Shown here in pieces: positions 8,089 to 15,072 of a stretch of DNA of 16,336 nucleotides. Position numbers and translations under genes: made by a program. Where the stretch lies: NCBI GenBank assembly GCA_022708585.1, contig JAKIYJ010000008.1:1-16336 (forward strand), given 5' to 3'. The DNA is from Bacteroidota bacterium. GTDB taxonomy: Bacteria; Bacteroidota; Bacteroidia; Bacteroidales; JAKIYJ01. Positions within the stretch are counted from its first letter, which is position 1. Every line of letters starts with the position of its first letter. The notes under the pieces are model-generated. The model worked only from the letters and a program-made list of their open reading frames with translations. It was not told the origin of the DNA and made no database searches.

Positions 8089-9024
8089 TTAATTAACAAA
8101 AGCTGTATTTTGAAGTATTTTTGAAATACCTTCTTCTATGTTGCAAAGATCACGTTGTAACAGATATTTCATTTTTGAATTATCGGGGTAACGTCTCATC
8201 ATATCGCCTTCTTCAAGAGGCGGCAGGAAAACGATTTGAGATTTTGAGTTTGTCAGTTTAATAATCAATTTAGCCAAATTTAAGATTGTAATTTCAACAT
8301 CACTACCAATATTTACAACATCATTAACAAAAAAGTTATTATAAAATGCATTTACACAAGCGTCAATATTATCATCAATGTAACAAAAAGTTCTTGTTTG
8401 TTTACCATCGCCATATATTGTCAAATCTTTGTTATTAATCGCCTGTGAAATAAATTTAGACATAACAAAATCCTTACTTTGCTTTGGTCCATAAGTATTG
8501 AAAAATCTGAAAATAGTATATTCAAGTCCGAATTCTTTATTATAAGATTTCAGGAATGATTCTCCCAGATTTTTAACAACTGCATAAGGGATTCGAGAGT
8601 TAAGAGGTGTAGTTTGTTCATTTTGTGGTAATTCAATAGGTTCGCCATAAACTTCGGATGAAGAAGAGTAAAATACCCTTTTAACGCCAGTATTTTTAGA
8701 TAAATTCAATATATTTTCTATTCCATGAATATCTCTCATAACCTTTACAGGATTTTCCTGAGTTCTTTTAACACCGACAGTAGCAGCATAATGGAAGACA
8801 TAATTAAAGTGACAAGAAAGCATAACTTCAGAAATATCTTTATAATCATTAACATCACATTTAATAAACTTCCAGTTTGAATGAATTTTAGAAGGTAATT
8901 TTTGCATATTTCCTGTTGAAAGATTATCAACAAGGACGCAGAAGTTATCAGGGTTTTGAATTAATTTTTCAGCCAGACTGCTGCCTATAAAACCAGCTCC
9001 CCCTGTAATTAAAATATTTTTCAT
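8089..9024 (-). CDS. NAD-dependent epimerase/dehydratase (extended SDR, nucleotide sugar)
   Basis: This extended short-chain dehydrogenase acts on nucleotide sugars in the cytosol. The 311-residue protein has the NAD-binding GGAGFIG (8-14), VDNLSTG (32-38), the Ser-rich catalytic segment SSSSEVYGEP (120-129), catalytic Y147-x3-K151 (YAVVK), and the substrate-side segments FNTYGP, YGDGKQTRTFCYIDD and a C-terminal RRYPDNSKMKYL. The Glu after the catalytic Ser/Thr (E124) and the overall pattern resemble UDP-glucuronate decarboxylases (UDP-xylose synthases) and related UDP-hexose 4-epimerases. It is too short and too different for RmlB (dTDP-glucose dehydratase), although rfbA is 71 bp upstream on the same strand. 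Exact substrate is unknown. Together the two genes suggest activated sugars for surface glycans. Confidence 0.85.
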   Translation of the reverse strand: MKNILITGGAGFIGSSLAEKLIQNPDNFCVLVDNLSTGNMQKLPSKIHSNWKFIKCDVNDYKDISEVMLSCHFNYVFHYAATVGVKRTQENPVKVMRDIHGIENILNLSKNTGVKRVFYSSSSEVYGEPIELPQNEQTTPLNSRIPYAVVKNLGESFLKSYNKEFGLEYTIFRFFNTYGPKQSKDFVMSKFISQAINNKDLTIYGDGKQTRTFCYIDDNIDACVNAFYNNFFVNDVVNIGSDVEITILNLAKLIIKLTNSKSQIVFLPPLEEGDMMRRYPDNSKMKYLLQRDLCNIEEGISKILQNTAFVN

Positions 9025-9095
9025 ATTTTTATTTATATAATTTAAATTAGTAATCTTGTCGAATAATTTTTATAATCAATAAGCAAATAATTTAT

Positions 9096-9965
9096 TTATA
9101 TGTCTGCATTTAATAATCCAAGTAAATAATTACCATAGCCACTGTTAACAAGTGGTTTTGCAATTTCATTCAATTTATTTGCATCAATATATTCCATTCT
9201 GTATGCAATTTCTTCTATACATCCTATTTTTAATCCTTGACGTTCTTCTATTACCTGTACAAATTGTGAAGCATGCAACAAGGAACTGAAAGTTCCTGTA
9301 TCCAGCCATGCTGTTCCTCGTCCTAATATTTTAACTTTTAATTTTCCCATTTTTAAATACTCACGATTAACATCTGTGATTTCGTATTCGCCTCTTGGTC
9401 CTGGTTTTATTTTTTTAGCAATTTCAACTACTGAATTATCATAAAAATATAAACCGGGTACAGCATAATTTGATTTAGGATGTTGAGGTTTTTCTTCTAT
9501 TGAAACAGCTTTCATATTTTTATCAAACTCCACAACACCATATCGACAGGGGTCAGATACGTGATAAGCATATATAATTCCGCCATCTGGGTCAACGCTT
9601 TGTAAAAGTTGTTTCTGTAAATCAGTACCATAAAAAATATTATCCCCAAGTATCATAGCCACTTTATCATTAGCAATAAATTCTTCACCCAATATAAATG
9701 CCTGGGCAAGCCCATTTGGTACTTCCTGTACTTTATAACTGAAAGAACATCCAATACGACTTCCGTCTCCCAATAATTTCTGGAAATTTGGAAGGTCTTC
9801 TCTTGTAGAAATAATAAGAATTTCTCTTATTCCTGCCATCATCAATATAGATAAGGGATAGTATATCATCGGCTTATCGTAGATTGGCATTAATTGTTTG
9901 CTTACAGCTATTGTTAATGGGAATAATCTTGTTCCACTGCCTCCAGCTAATATTATACCTTTCAT
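9096..9965 (-). CDS. rfbA: Glucose-1-phosphate thymidylyltransferase
   Basis: RmlA/RfbA makes dTDP-glucose from dTTP and glucose-1-phosphate, the first step to dTDP-rhamnose and other dTDP-deoxysugars. At 289 residues it has the typical length. Seen: the nucleotide-binding [11 protein letters not shown] (8-18), [17 protein letters not shown] (23-39), metal-binding D108 in LGDN, substrate-contacting EEKP (157-160), GEYEITD (192-198) and the second metal Asp in WLDTGT (220-225). The start [13 protein letters not shown] is canonical. It lies between the MMPL transporter (79 bp upstream) and the SDR enzyme (71 bp downstream), all on the minus strand, but rmlB, rmlC and rmlD are not in the window. 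A TATTTTTG sequence (10021-10014) about 48 nt upstream could be a -7 box, but I see no partner element. Confidence 0.95.
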   Translation of the reverse strand: MKGIILAGGSGTRLFPLTIAVSKQLMPIYDKPMIYYPLSILMMAGIREILIISTREDLPNFQKLLGDGSRIGCSFSYKVQEVPNGLAQAFILGEEFIANDKVAMILGDNIFYGTDLQKQLLQSVDPDGGIIYAYHVSDPCRYGVVEFDKNMKAVSIEEKPQHPKSNYAVPGLYFYDNSVVEIAKKIKPGPRGEYEITDVNREYLKMGKLKVKILGRGTAWLDTGTFSSLLHASQFVQVIEERQGLKIGCIEEIAYRMEYIDANKLNEIAKPLVNSGYGNYLLGLLNADI

Positions 9966-10044
9966 TTGTCTGATTTTATTATTTTAATTTTTCTATTTGT
10001 CATAAATAAATATCAAAAATAACAAATTAAAAGATAAAAAATAA

Positions 10045-12480
10045 TTAACTTTTTGATTTATCTAAATTATTATTATTTATATTACCATTATTATCATTTT
10101 GATTTTCAGCATTTGGTTCATCTGAATCAATATCTTTTTCTTCGTCCAGTATTTCAAGGAAAGGTTCCTCAAAAGCTTTCGTAGTAGCTTTATTATCAAA
10201 ATATAACAATAATGAAGGTAAAAATAATAAATTACTGCCCAATGCAACAAATAAGGTAAAGGTAATAAGATATCCCAAACTTTGGGTTCCACCGAATGAA
10301 GAGAAAATAAACATACAAAAGCCAAGACATAAAACAGAAGAAGAATACAACATACTAAAACCTGTTTCACGTAGTGCGCCGAGTACACTTTCACGTATAT
10401 GCCACTTTGTATCTCGCAAATATTGGCGATATCTTGATAAAAACAATATGGAATTATCAACTGAAATTCCAAGAGCTATACTAAAAATAACAATAGTAGT
10501 AGGTTTTATGGCTATTCCTATAAATCCCATCATTGCCGCTGTTGCCAGCAAAGGCAATATATTAGGAATTATCGAAATAACAACCATGCGGAAAGAAGAA
10601 AACAGTAAAGCCATTATTATTGAAATCAGTATTAATGCAAGAATAAAACTTTGGAGCAAATTACCTATCAGATATTTAGTGCCTTCTAAAAATACAACGC
10701 TGGTACCAGTAATATCTACCTTATAATCCTTATTATCAAAAATTGAATCAATTTTGGGTTCCAAATCATCTTTTATTCTTTGTATATCATTAGTTCCAAT
10801 ATTTGCCATCTGCACACTAATTCTTGTAAGTTGCATATTAGTATCAATAAAAGAATTCAGTATGGTTCTTTTTTTATTATCTATCTTTGGTATATAACTA
10901 CTCATAAAAATCATTTCATTACTACCCGGTAAATTATACATAAAAGGATCTCCATTATAAAAAGCCTGTTTTGCAAATTTGGCTACTTCAGCTATTGAAA
11001 GTGGGGATGAAAATTCTGGATATTTTTTCAGTGAATCCTGTAACCTGTCAATTTTTTTTATTGTAGAAAGTTGCATAACGCCGCGTTTCTTTTTAGTATC
11101 AATACTGATTTCGAAAGGCATAACCCCTTTAAAATTTTTTTCAAAAAACATTAAATCAGTATATAAAGGATCTTTCACAGGAATATCATCAACAATATTG
11201 CCGGTTGTATTTAATCTGCTAATACCAAATATACTTATGACAACAAGTACAATTGTACAAGTAAATACAACCCCTCTTTTATTTTGTACTATATATAATG
11301 CCTTATTGACAAGTTTTTGAATATTCAAATTATCGAGGTGCTGTAAATGTCGAGGTAAAGGAGGATTAAGATAACTGAAAAATATGGGTATTAAAAAAAC
11401 AGAGAATGTATAAATTATCATAATGTTAATAGAAGCAACAAGTCCAAATTCATACATCAATCTATTTCTGGTAAATATAAATATACCAAAACCTATTGCA
11501 GTGGTTAAATTTGTCAATAAAGTTGCTAATCCTGCTTTTTGAATCATTCGAGATAATGCTTTTACTTTATTCTGATGTGCCTTATACTCGAAATGATATT
11601 TGTTTATCAAAAAGATACAGTTTTCAATTCCTATTATGATTAATAAAGGAGGAAGTACGCCTGTAAGCATAGTAATTTTGAATTTAAATAAACTCATAGT
11701 GCCTAATACCCATACTACTCCTATACCAACAATGATAAGAGGTATAAATACCGCTTTATAAGAACGGAAATAAATAAATAAAACTATTGAAGCAACCAGC
11801 AAAGCAATAAAAGTAAACCAATAAAGTTCGTTTTCAATTTTTTTACCTGTTTGCGTTCTAATATATGGTAATCCTGAATAATGAACTTTAATATTGTGTT
11901 TTGCATGAAATTCTTCACAAGTTCTGGTTATGTCATCAACTAATTTGAATCTTTTTTTGGAATCTATCTTATTCTTATCAATGGTCAAAGCCATAATTGT
12001 TGCATAAGTCTCTTTGTTGTACAAAAAACCATTATAAAAAGGATATGATAAAATAAGATTTATAATACTATCAACTTCTTTTTGAGATTTGGGTTCTTTA
12101 TTATATAAAAGTTTAAAATCCAATTTCTTTGTGCTGTCGTTCTTTACCAGATGAAACATTCTCCCAATAGAAACTACATCCTGAACACCATCAACCTGTT
12201 TAATCCTGTATGTTAATTTATACCAGTCTCTGAAAACTTCCTGATTTAAAATTCTTGGATCTTGAATTCCAAGAAATAATACAGAGCCATCTTCTCCAAA
12301 AACTTTTTTAAATTTTTCATACGTAATTGAAGTTGGATCGTTGGAAGGCAACACTCTACCAAATTCATACGACATTTCAACTTTTCTTGCCTGATAAGCC
12401 ATAAAAGCAGTTAAACCAAAAATAATAACTAAATTTACCAGCCTGTTACGTAAAATAAATCTTACTAAATATGTCCACAT
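10045..12480 (-). CDS. RND superfamily MMPL-type exporter
   Basis: This is a predicted proton-driven inner-membrane transporter of the MMPL/HAE3-like RND branch, which often moves lipids or hydrophobic compounds. The 811 residues show the two-fold RND layout: TM1 11-30, periplasmic domain about 31-218, TM2-TM6 about 219-371, TM7 402-421, second periplasmic domain about 422-607, TM8-TM12 about 608-760. The second half has the acidic TM10 residue in GISVDNSILFLSRY (D675). The first half has GIENCIFLINKYH (E285), so Glu-Asn stands where many relatives have Asp. The cytoplasmic tail (about 775-811) is acidic and then Asn-rich, so low in complexity and probably disordered. There is no membrane-fusion or outer-membrane partner next to it. 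The cargo is unknown. A candidate promoter lies at 12557-12587. Confidence 0.88.
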   Translation of the reverse strand: MWTYLVRFILRNRLVNLVIIFGLTAFMAYQARKVEMSYEFGRVLPSNDPTSITYEKFKKVFGEDGSVLFLGIQDPRILNQEVFRDWYKLTYRIKQVDGVQDVVSIGRMFHLVKNDSTKKLDFKLLYNKEPKSQKEVDSIINLILSYPFYNGFLYNKETYATIMALTIDKNKIDSKKRFKLVDDITRTCEEFHAKHNIKVHYSGLPYIRTQTGKKIENELYWFTFIALLVASIVLFIYFRSYKAVFIPLIIVGIGVVWVLGTMSLFKFKITMLTGVLPPLLIIIGIENCIFLINKYHFEYKAHQNKVKALSRMIQKAGLATLLTNLTTAIGFGIFIFTRNRLMYEFGLVASINIMIIYTFSVFLIPIFFSYLNPPLPRHLQHLDNLNIQKLVNKALYIVQNKRGVVFTCTIVLVVISIFGISRLNTTGNIVDDIPVKDPLYTDLMFFEKNFKGVMPFEISIDTKKKRGVMQLSTIKKIDRLQDSLKKYPEFSSPLSIAEVAKFAKQAFYNGDPFMYNLPGSNEMIFMSSYIPKIDNKKRTILNSFIDTNMQLTRISVQMANIGTNDIQRIKDDLEPKIDSIFDNKDYKVDITGTSVVFLEGTKYLIGNLLQSFILALILISIIMALLFSSFRMVVISIIPNILPLLATAAMMGFIGIAIKPTTIVIFSIALGISVDNSILFLSRYRQYLRDTKWHIRESVLGALRETGFSMLYSSSVLCLGFCMFIFSSFGGTQSLGYLITFTLFVALGSNLLFLPSLLLYFDNKATTKAFEEPFLEILDEEKDIDSDEPNAENQNDNNGNINNNNLDKSKS

Positions 12481-12556
12481 CTTTTATAGTTAAAATTCAA
12501 AAACTCCTGAAATAACAAGGGTTTAATGCAATAATATAAATTTTGAAAATTTTGCT

Positions 12557-12587
12557 CGAAATTACAACAATAATTTATAGTAACAAA
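12557..12587 (-). promoter_or_regulatory. Candidate promoter for the MMPL transporter gene
   Basis: On the minus strand, TTTG (12587-12584) is followed by 19 nt and TAATTTCG (12564-12557). This is the Bacteroidota promoter arrangement with one mismatch in the -7 box. It would give a leader of roughly 70 nt before the ATG at 12480. Between here and the repeat copy at 12714 (12588-12713) I see only AT-rich sequence and a 5-bp hairpin AAGTG...CACTT (about 12663-12681). Confidence 0.4.
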
Positions 12588-12713
12588 CCAACAAAAAAAT
12601 CTTTATTTTTAATATCATTGAATTATTAGAAACAAATACAATTATCCGAAAGTTAAAAAAAAAAGTGCCAGAGGATCACTTAAATTTGTTGTCGCAAAAC
12701 AAAAATTATGTCT

Positions 12714-12834
12714 ACTCTGAAAAATTATTTTTATTTTGAGTTGTTTTTTGATAAATAAATTAAAAATTTCATAGATAAATTAATTAAAAATGTAGATAAA
12801 TTTAAGAAAATTTGATTTATAAACTTTTTGGAGT
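12714..12834 (+). repeat. Interspersed AT-rich element, copy 3 (diverged terminal repeats)
   Basis: This is a 121-bp copy with left end ACTCTGAAAAATT (12714-12726) and right end AACTTTTTGGAGT (12822-12834), an inverted pair matching at about 10 of 13 positions. The core 12772-12805 differs from copies 1 and 2 only at 12792 (G for A). The right flank GGATTCATT resembles the sequence after copy 1 (AGATTCATA), so the unit may extend a few bases past the terminal repeat. It lies between the cysteine synthase-like and MMPL genes. The remainder of that spacer (12835-12939) shows no gene or terminator that I can support. Confidence 0.6.
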
Positions 12835-12939
12835 GGATTCATTCAATTAAAATTCAATTTATCCTCATAAATATAGGCTTACAAAGAGTTATTATCTATT
12901 TTTTCAAAGTTTTGGACGGCAGTGATCAAAATATTTGTT

Positions 12940-13920
12940 TTATATTAATCCCTTTTCTATAAGCCATTCATTGTTATATACTTTAGACAGATATTTATTT
13001 CCACTGTCGCAAACAAAAGACACAATACGTTGAGATTTAGATTGTTCATTACAATATCGTAATGCTCCCGCGAGCAAGGTGCCTGTTGATGCTCCTGCAA
13101 AAATTCCTTCTCTCTTCAATAATTCTCTAACAGTTGCAAAACTTTCTCTATCACTTATAGAATATGATTTTTTAGTCATTGAAAAATCACATATAGGAGG
13201 AATAGCATCCTTGCCAATACCTTCTACCAACCAATTTCCTGCTTTTGTTTTAAGTATGTTTTTATTAATATAATCAGCCAAAATAGAACCTTCTGGGTCG
13301 GCTAATATAAATTTTGTTTCAGGGGAATGAACTTTAAAATAAGCTGTTAATCCTGACAAGGTACCAGAAGAGCCCACTCCAACAACAATAGCATCAACTT
13401 TGCCTTCCATTTGTTCAAGTATCTCGGGTGCAGTTGTTGTTTCATGTGCATAAGGATTAGCAGGATTTTCAAATTGATTAATAAAATAATATCCTTTTTC
13501 TTCAGCCCATCTTCTGGCTAAATCTTCATAATATTCAGGGTGCCCTTTTCCAACATCTGAACGGGTTATAATAATTTCAGCACCCATAGCTTTAAGGTTA
13601 TTAATTTTCTCAATGCTTGTTTTATCAGGTACAACAAGAACAAGATTATAGCCTTTTTGACTTGCAACAAGTGCCAATCCAATACCTGTATTACCAGCAG
13701 TAGCTTCAACTATGGTATCGCCTGGTTTTATAAGTCCTTTATTTTCAGCAGCCAGTATCATCGAAAGTGCCATTCTGTCTTTAATAGAACCACCAGGATT
13801 AAGATTTTCAAGTTTTAGAAAAAGTTGACACTTGCCTGTATTAAATTTTGTTAACTCTAACATTGGCGTATGACCAATAGTATCAAGTATGTTATTGTAT
13901 ACATTATTTATCATTCTCAT
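12940..13920 (-). CDS. Cysteine synthase / cystathionine beta-synthase-like PLP enzyme
   Basis: This fold-type II PLP enzyme carries out beta-replacement on (O-acetyl)serine or serine, in cysteine or cystathionine synthesis. The 326 residues show the Schiff-base lysine K47 in NPGGSIKDR (41-49), the substrate loop TAGNTG (74-79), the phosphate-binding GVGSSGTLSG (181-190), VEGIG (232-236) and the PLP-N1 contact region CDSGNKY (304-310). The C-terminal SGNKYLSKVYNNEWLIEKG and VEGIG segments look more like the cystathionine beta-synthase branch than classical CysK, but there is no C-terminal CBS-domain pair. The true substrate (O-acetylserine, or serine plus homocysteine) is undecided. Two starts are possible, ATG at 13920 or at 13914; the A-rich sequence just upstream fits either. 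The gene is divergent from ruvX. Confidence 0.9.
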   Translation of the reverse strand: MRMINNVYNNILDTIGHTPMLELTKFNTGKCQLFLKLENLNPGGSIKDRMALSMILAAENKGLIKPGDTIVEATAGNTGIGLALVASQKGYNLVLVVPDKTSIEKINNLKAMGAEIIITRSDVGKGHPEYYEDLARRWAEEKGYYFINQFENPANPYAHETTTAPEILEQMEGKVDAIVVGVGSSGTLSGLTAYFKVHSPETKFILADPEGSILADYINKNILKTKAGNWLVEGIGKDAIPPICDFSMTKKSYSISDRESFATVRELLKREGIFAGASTGTLLAGALRYCNEQSKSQRIVSFVCDSGNKYLSKVYNNEWLIEKGLI

Positions 13921-13948
13921 ATTTTTTACATTTTTTATTTAAAACAGA

Positions 13949-13969
13949 TAATGAAATAATACTTCATTA
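13949..13969. promoter_or_regulatory. Short perfect inverted repeat in the divergent promoter region
   Basis: TAATGAA (13949-13955) and TTCATTA (13963-13969) are perfect inverted repeats around a 7-nt spacer. They lie between the cysteine synthase-like start and the ruvX -7 box. Size and place suit a regulator operator, but a 7-bp AT-rich repeat can arise by chance. Confidence 0.2.
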
Positions 13970-13993
13970 ATAAAAAATTATATTTAAAATTAT

Positions 13994-14001
13994 TAATTTT
14001 G
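13994..14001 (+). promoter_or_regulatory. Putative -7 box for the ruvX-def operon
   Basis: TAATTTTG matches the TAnnTTTG consensus and lies 21 nt before the ATG at 14023, a spacing close to that seen before tyrS and the ABC-F gene. No TTTG box is visible 19-21 nt upstream. Confidence 0.4.
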
Positions 14002-14022
14002 CACAAATATATAATATATTTC

Positions 14023-14472
14023 ATGACATCAGGAAGAATAATGGCTATTGACTATGGAAGCAAAAGAATAGGAATTGCCATTACTGATGAAAATTGCATT
14101 ATAGCACGGAATCTTGATACTGTGATGATACAAGAGTCTATTGGTTTTATCAGTAATTATCTAAAAAAAGAAAAAGTGAAATGTATTGTGTTGGGACAGC
14201 CCAAAAAGTTAGATAACACCTTTTCTGAAATTTATAACAGGGTTATTAAATTTGGCAAAACTTTACAAAAAAAATTTCCTGACATTGAAATTGTTTTATA
14301 TGATGAACGTTTTACTTCTAAAATGGCTTTTCAATCTATGATTGATGGCGGATTAAATAAAACTGCTCGTCGAAATAAGGCACTGATTGATTCAATAAGT
14401 GCTGTTATTTTATTGCAATCCTATATGGAAGCCATTAAACATTCTGATTTTAAACCTCAAATAATTAGTTAA
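14023..14472 (+). CDS. ruvX: Putative pre-16S rRNA nuclease / Holliday junction resolvase-like RuvX (YqgF)
   Basis: RuvX/YqgF is an RNase H-fold nuclease implicated in 5' maturation of 16S rRNA and historically proposed as a Holliday junction resolvase. The 149-residue protein has the expected size. Acidic catalytic positions are visible: D10 in AIDYGSKRIGIA, D94/E95 in LYDERFTS, and D123 in ALIDSISAVILLQSY. The motif LGQPKKLD (57-64) is typical. I choose ATG 14023 because MTSGRIMAIDYG matches the usual GRI-x-AID start. An upstream TTG at 13999 would overlap the promoter box, and ATG 14041 would leave out the conserved GRI. The def gene begins 5 nt after its stop, so the two are almost certainly cotranscribed. 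Confidence 0.93.
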   Translation: MTSGRIMAIDYGSKRIGIAITDENCIIARNLDTVMIQESIGFISNYLKKEKVKCIVLGQPKKLDNTFSEIYNRVIKFGKTLQKKFPDIEIVLYDERFTSKMAFQSMIDGGLNKTARRNKALIDSISAVILLQSYMEAIKHSDFKPQIIS

Positions 14473-14477
14473 ATGAT

Positions 14478-15050
14478 ATGATACTTCCAATTGTTGCTTA
14501 TGGTTCACCAATATTAAGAAAAACAGCAGTAAATATTTCTCCTGATTATCCTGATTTACAAAATCTTATAAATAACATGTGGGAAACACTGTATGCTTCA
14601 TCGGGTGTTGGATTGGCAGCTCCACAAATAGACCACTCTATCAGATTGTTTGTAATAGATGCATCTCCTTATAGTATTGAAGATCCACAAGTGGCTTCTT
14701 TTAAAGAGGTCTTTATTAATGCTCAAATAATAGAAAAAAAAGGAGAGACATTACCTTTTAATGAAGGCTGTTTAAGTTTACCTGATATTAGAGAAGATGT
14801 TACAAGATTTTCTGAAATAAGAATAAAATACCTGGACGAAAATTTTCAACCACACGATAAAATTTTATATGGCATAGCAGCCAGAGTTGTTCAACACGAA
14901 TACGACCACCTGGATGGAAAACTTTTTATTGATTACCTTAATAACTTGAAAAAAATTATGCTTAAAAGTAAATTATCTGATATTTCAAAAGGAAAAATTA
15001 ATGTTTCATATAAAATGAAATTCCCCTTATCAACGAAAACTAAAAAATAA
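14478..15050 (+). CDS. def: Peptide deformylase
   Basis: Def is a metallo-hydrolase that removes the formyl group from the N-terminal methionine of nascent proteins. All three family motifs are present in the 190-residue protein: GVGLAAPQ (43-50), EGCLSLP (96-102; C98 binds the metal) and HEYDH (140-144; H140 and H144 bind the metal, E141 is catalytic). The C-terminus is lysine-rich. An ATG at 14473 hits a stop after two codons, so translation starts at 14478, 5 nt after ruvX. The next gene starts 22 nt after the def stop, consistent with a three-gene operon. Confidence 0.97.
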   Translation: MILPIVAYGSPILRKTAVNISPDYPDLQNLINNMWETLYASSGVGLAAPQIDHSIRLFVIDASPYSIEDPQVASFKEVFINAQIIEKKGETLPFNEGCLSLPDIREDVTRFSEIRIKYLDENFQPHDKILYGIAARVVQHEYDHLDGKLFIDYLNNLKKIMLKSKLSDISKGKINVSYKMKFPLSTKTKK

Positions 15051-15072
15051 ATTTTAGTTTAAACAATTGCTT

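Noticed and set aside
10448..11320. Long + strand open frames inside the MMPL gene (10448-10726 and 10979-11320)
   Set aside because: They are antisense to a clear transporter gene with family motifs, and their translations match nothing recognisable.
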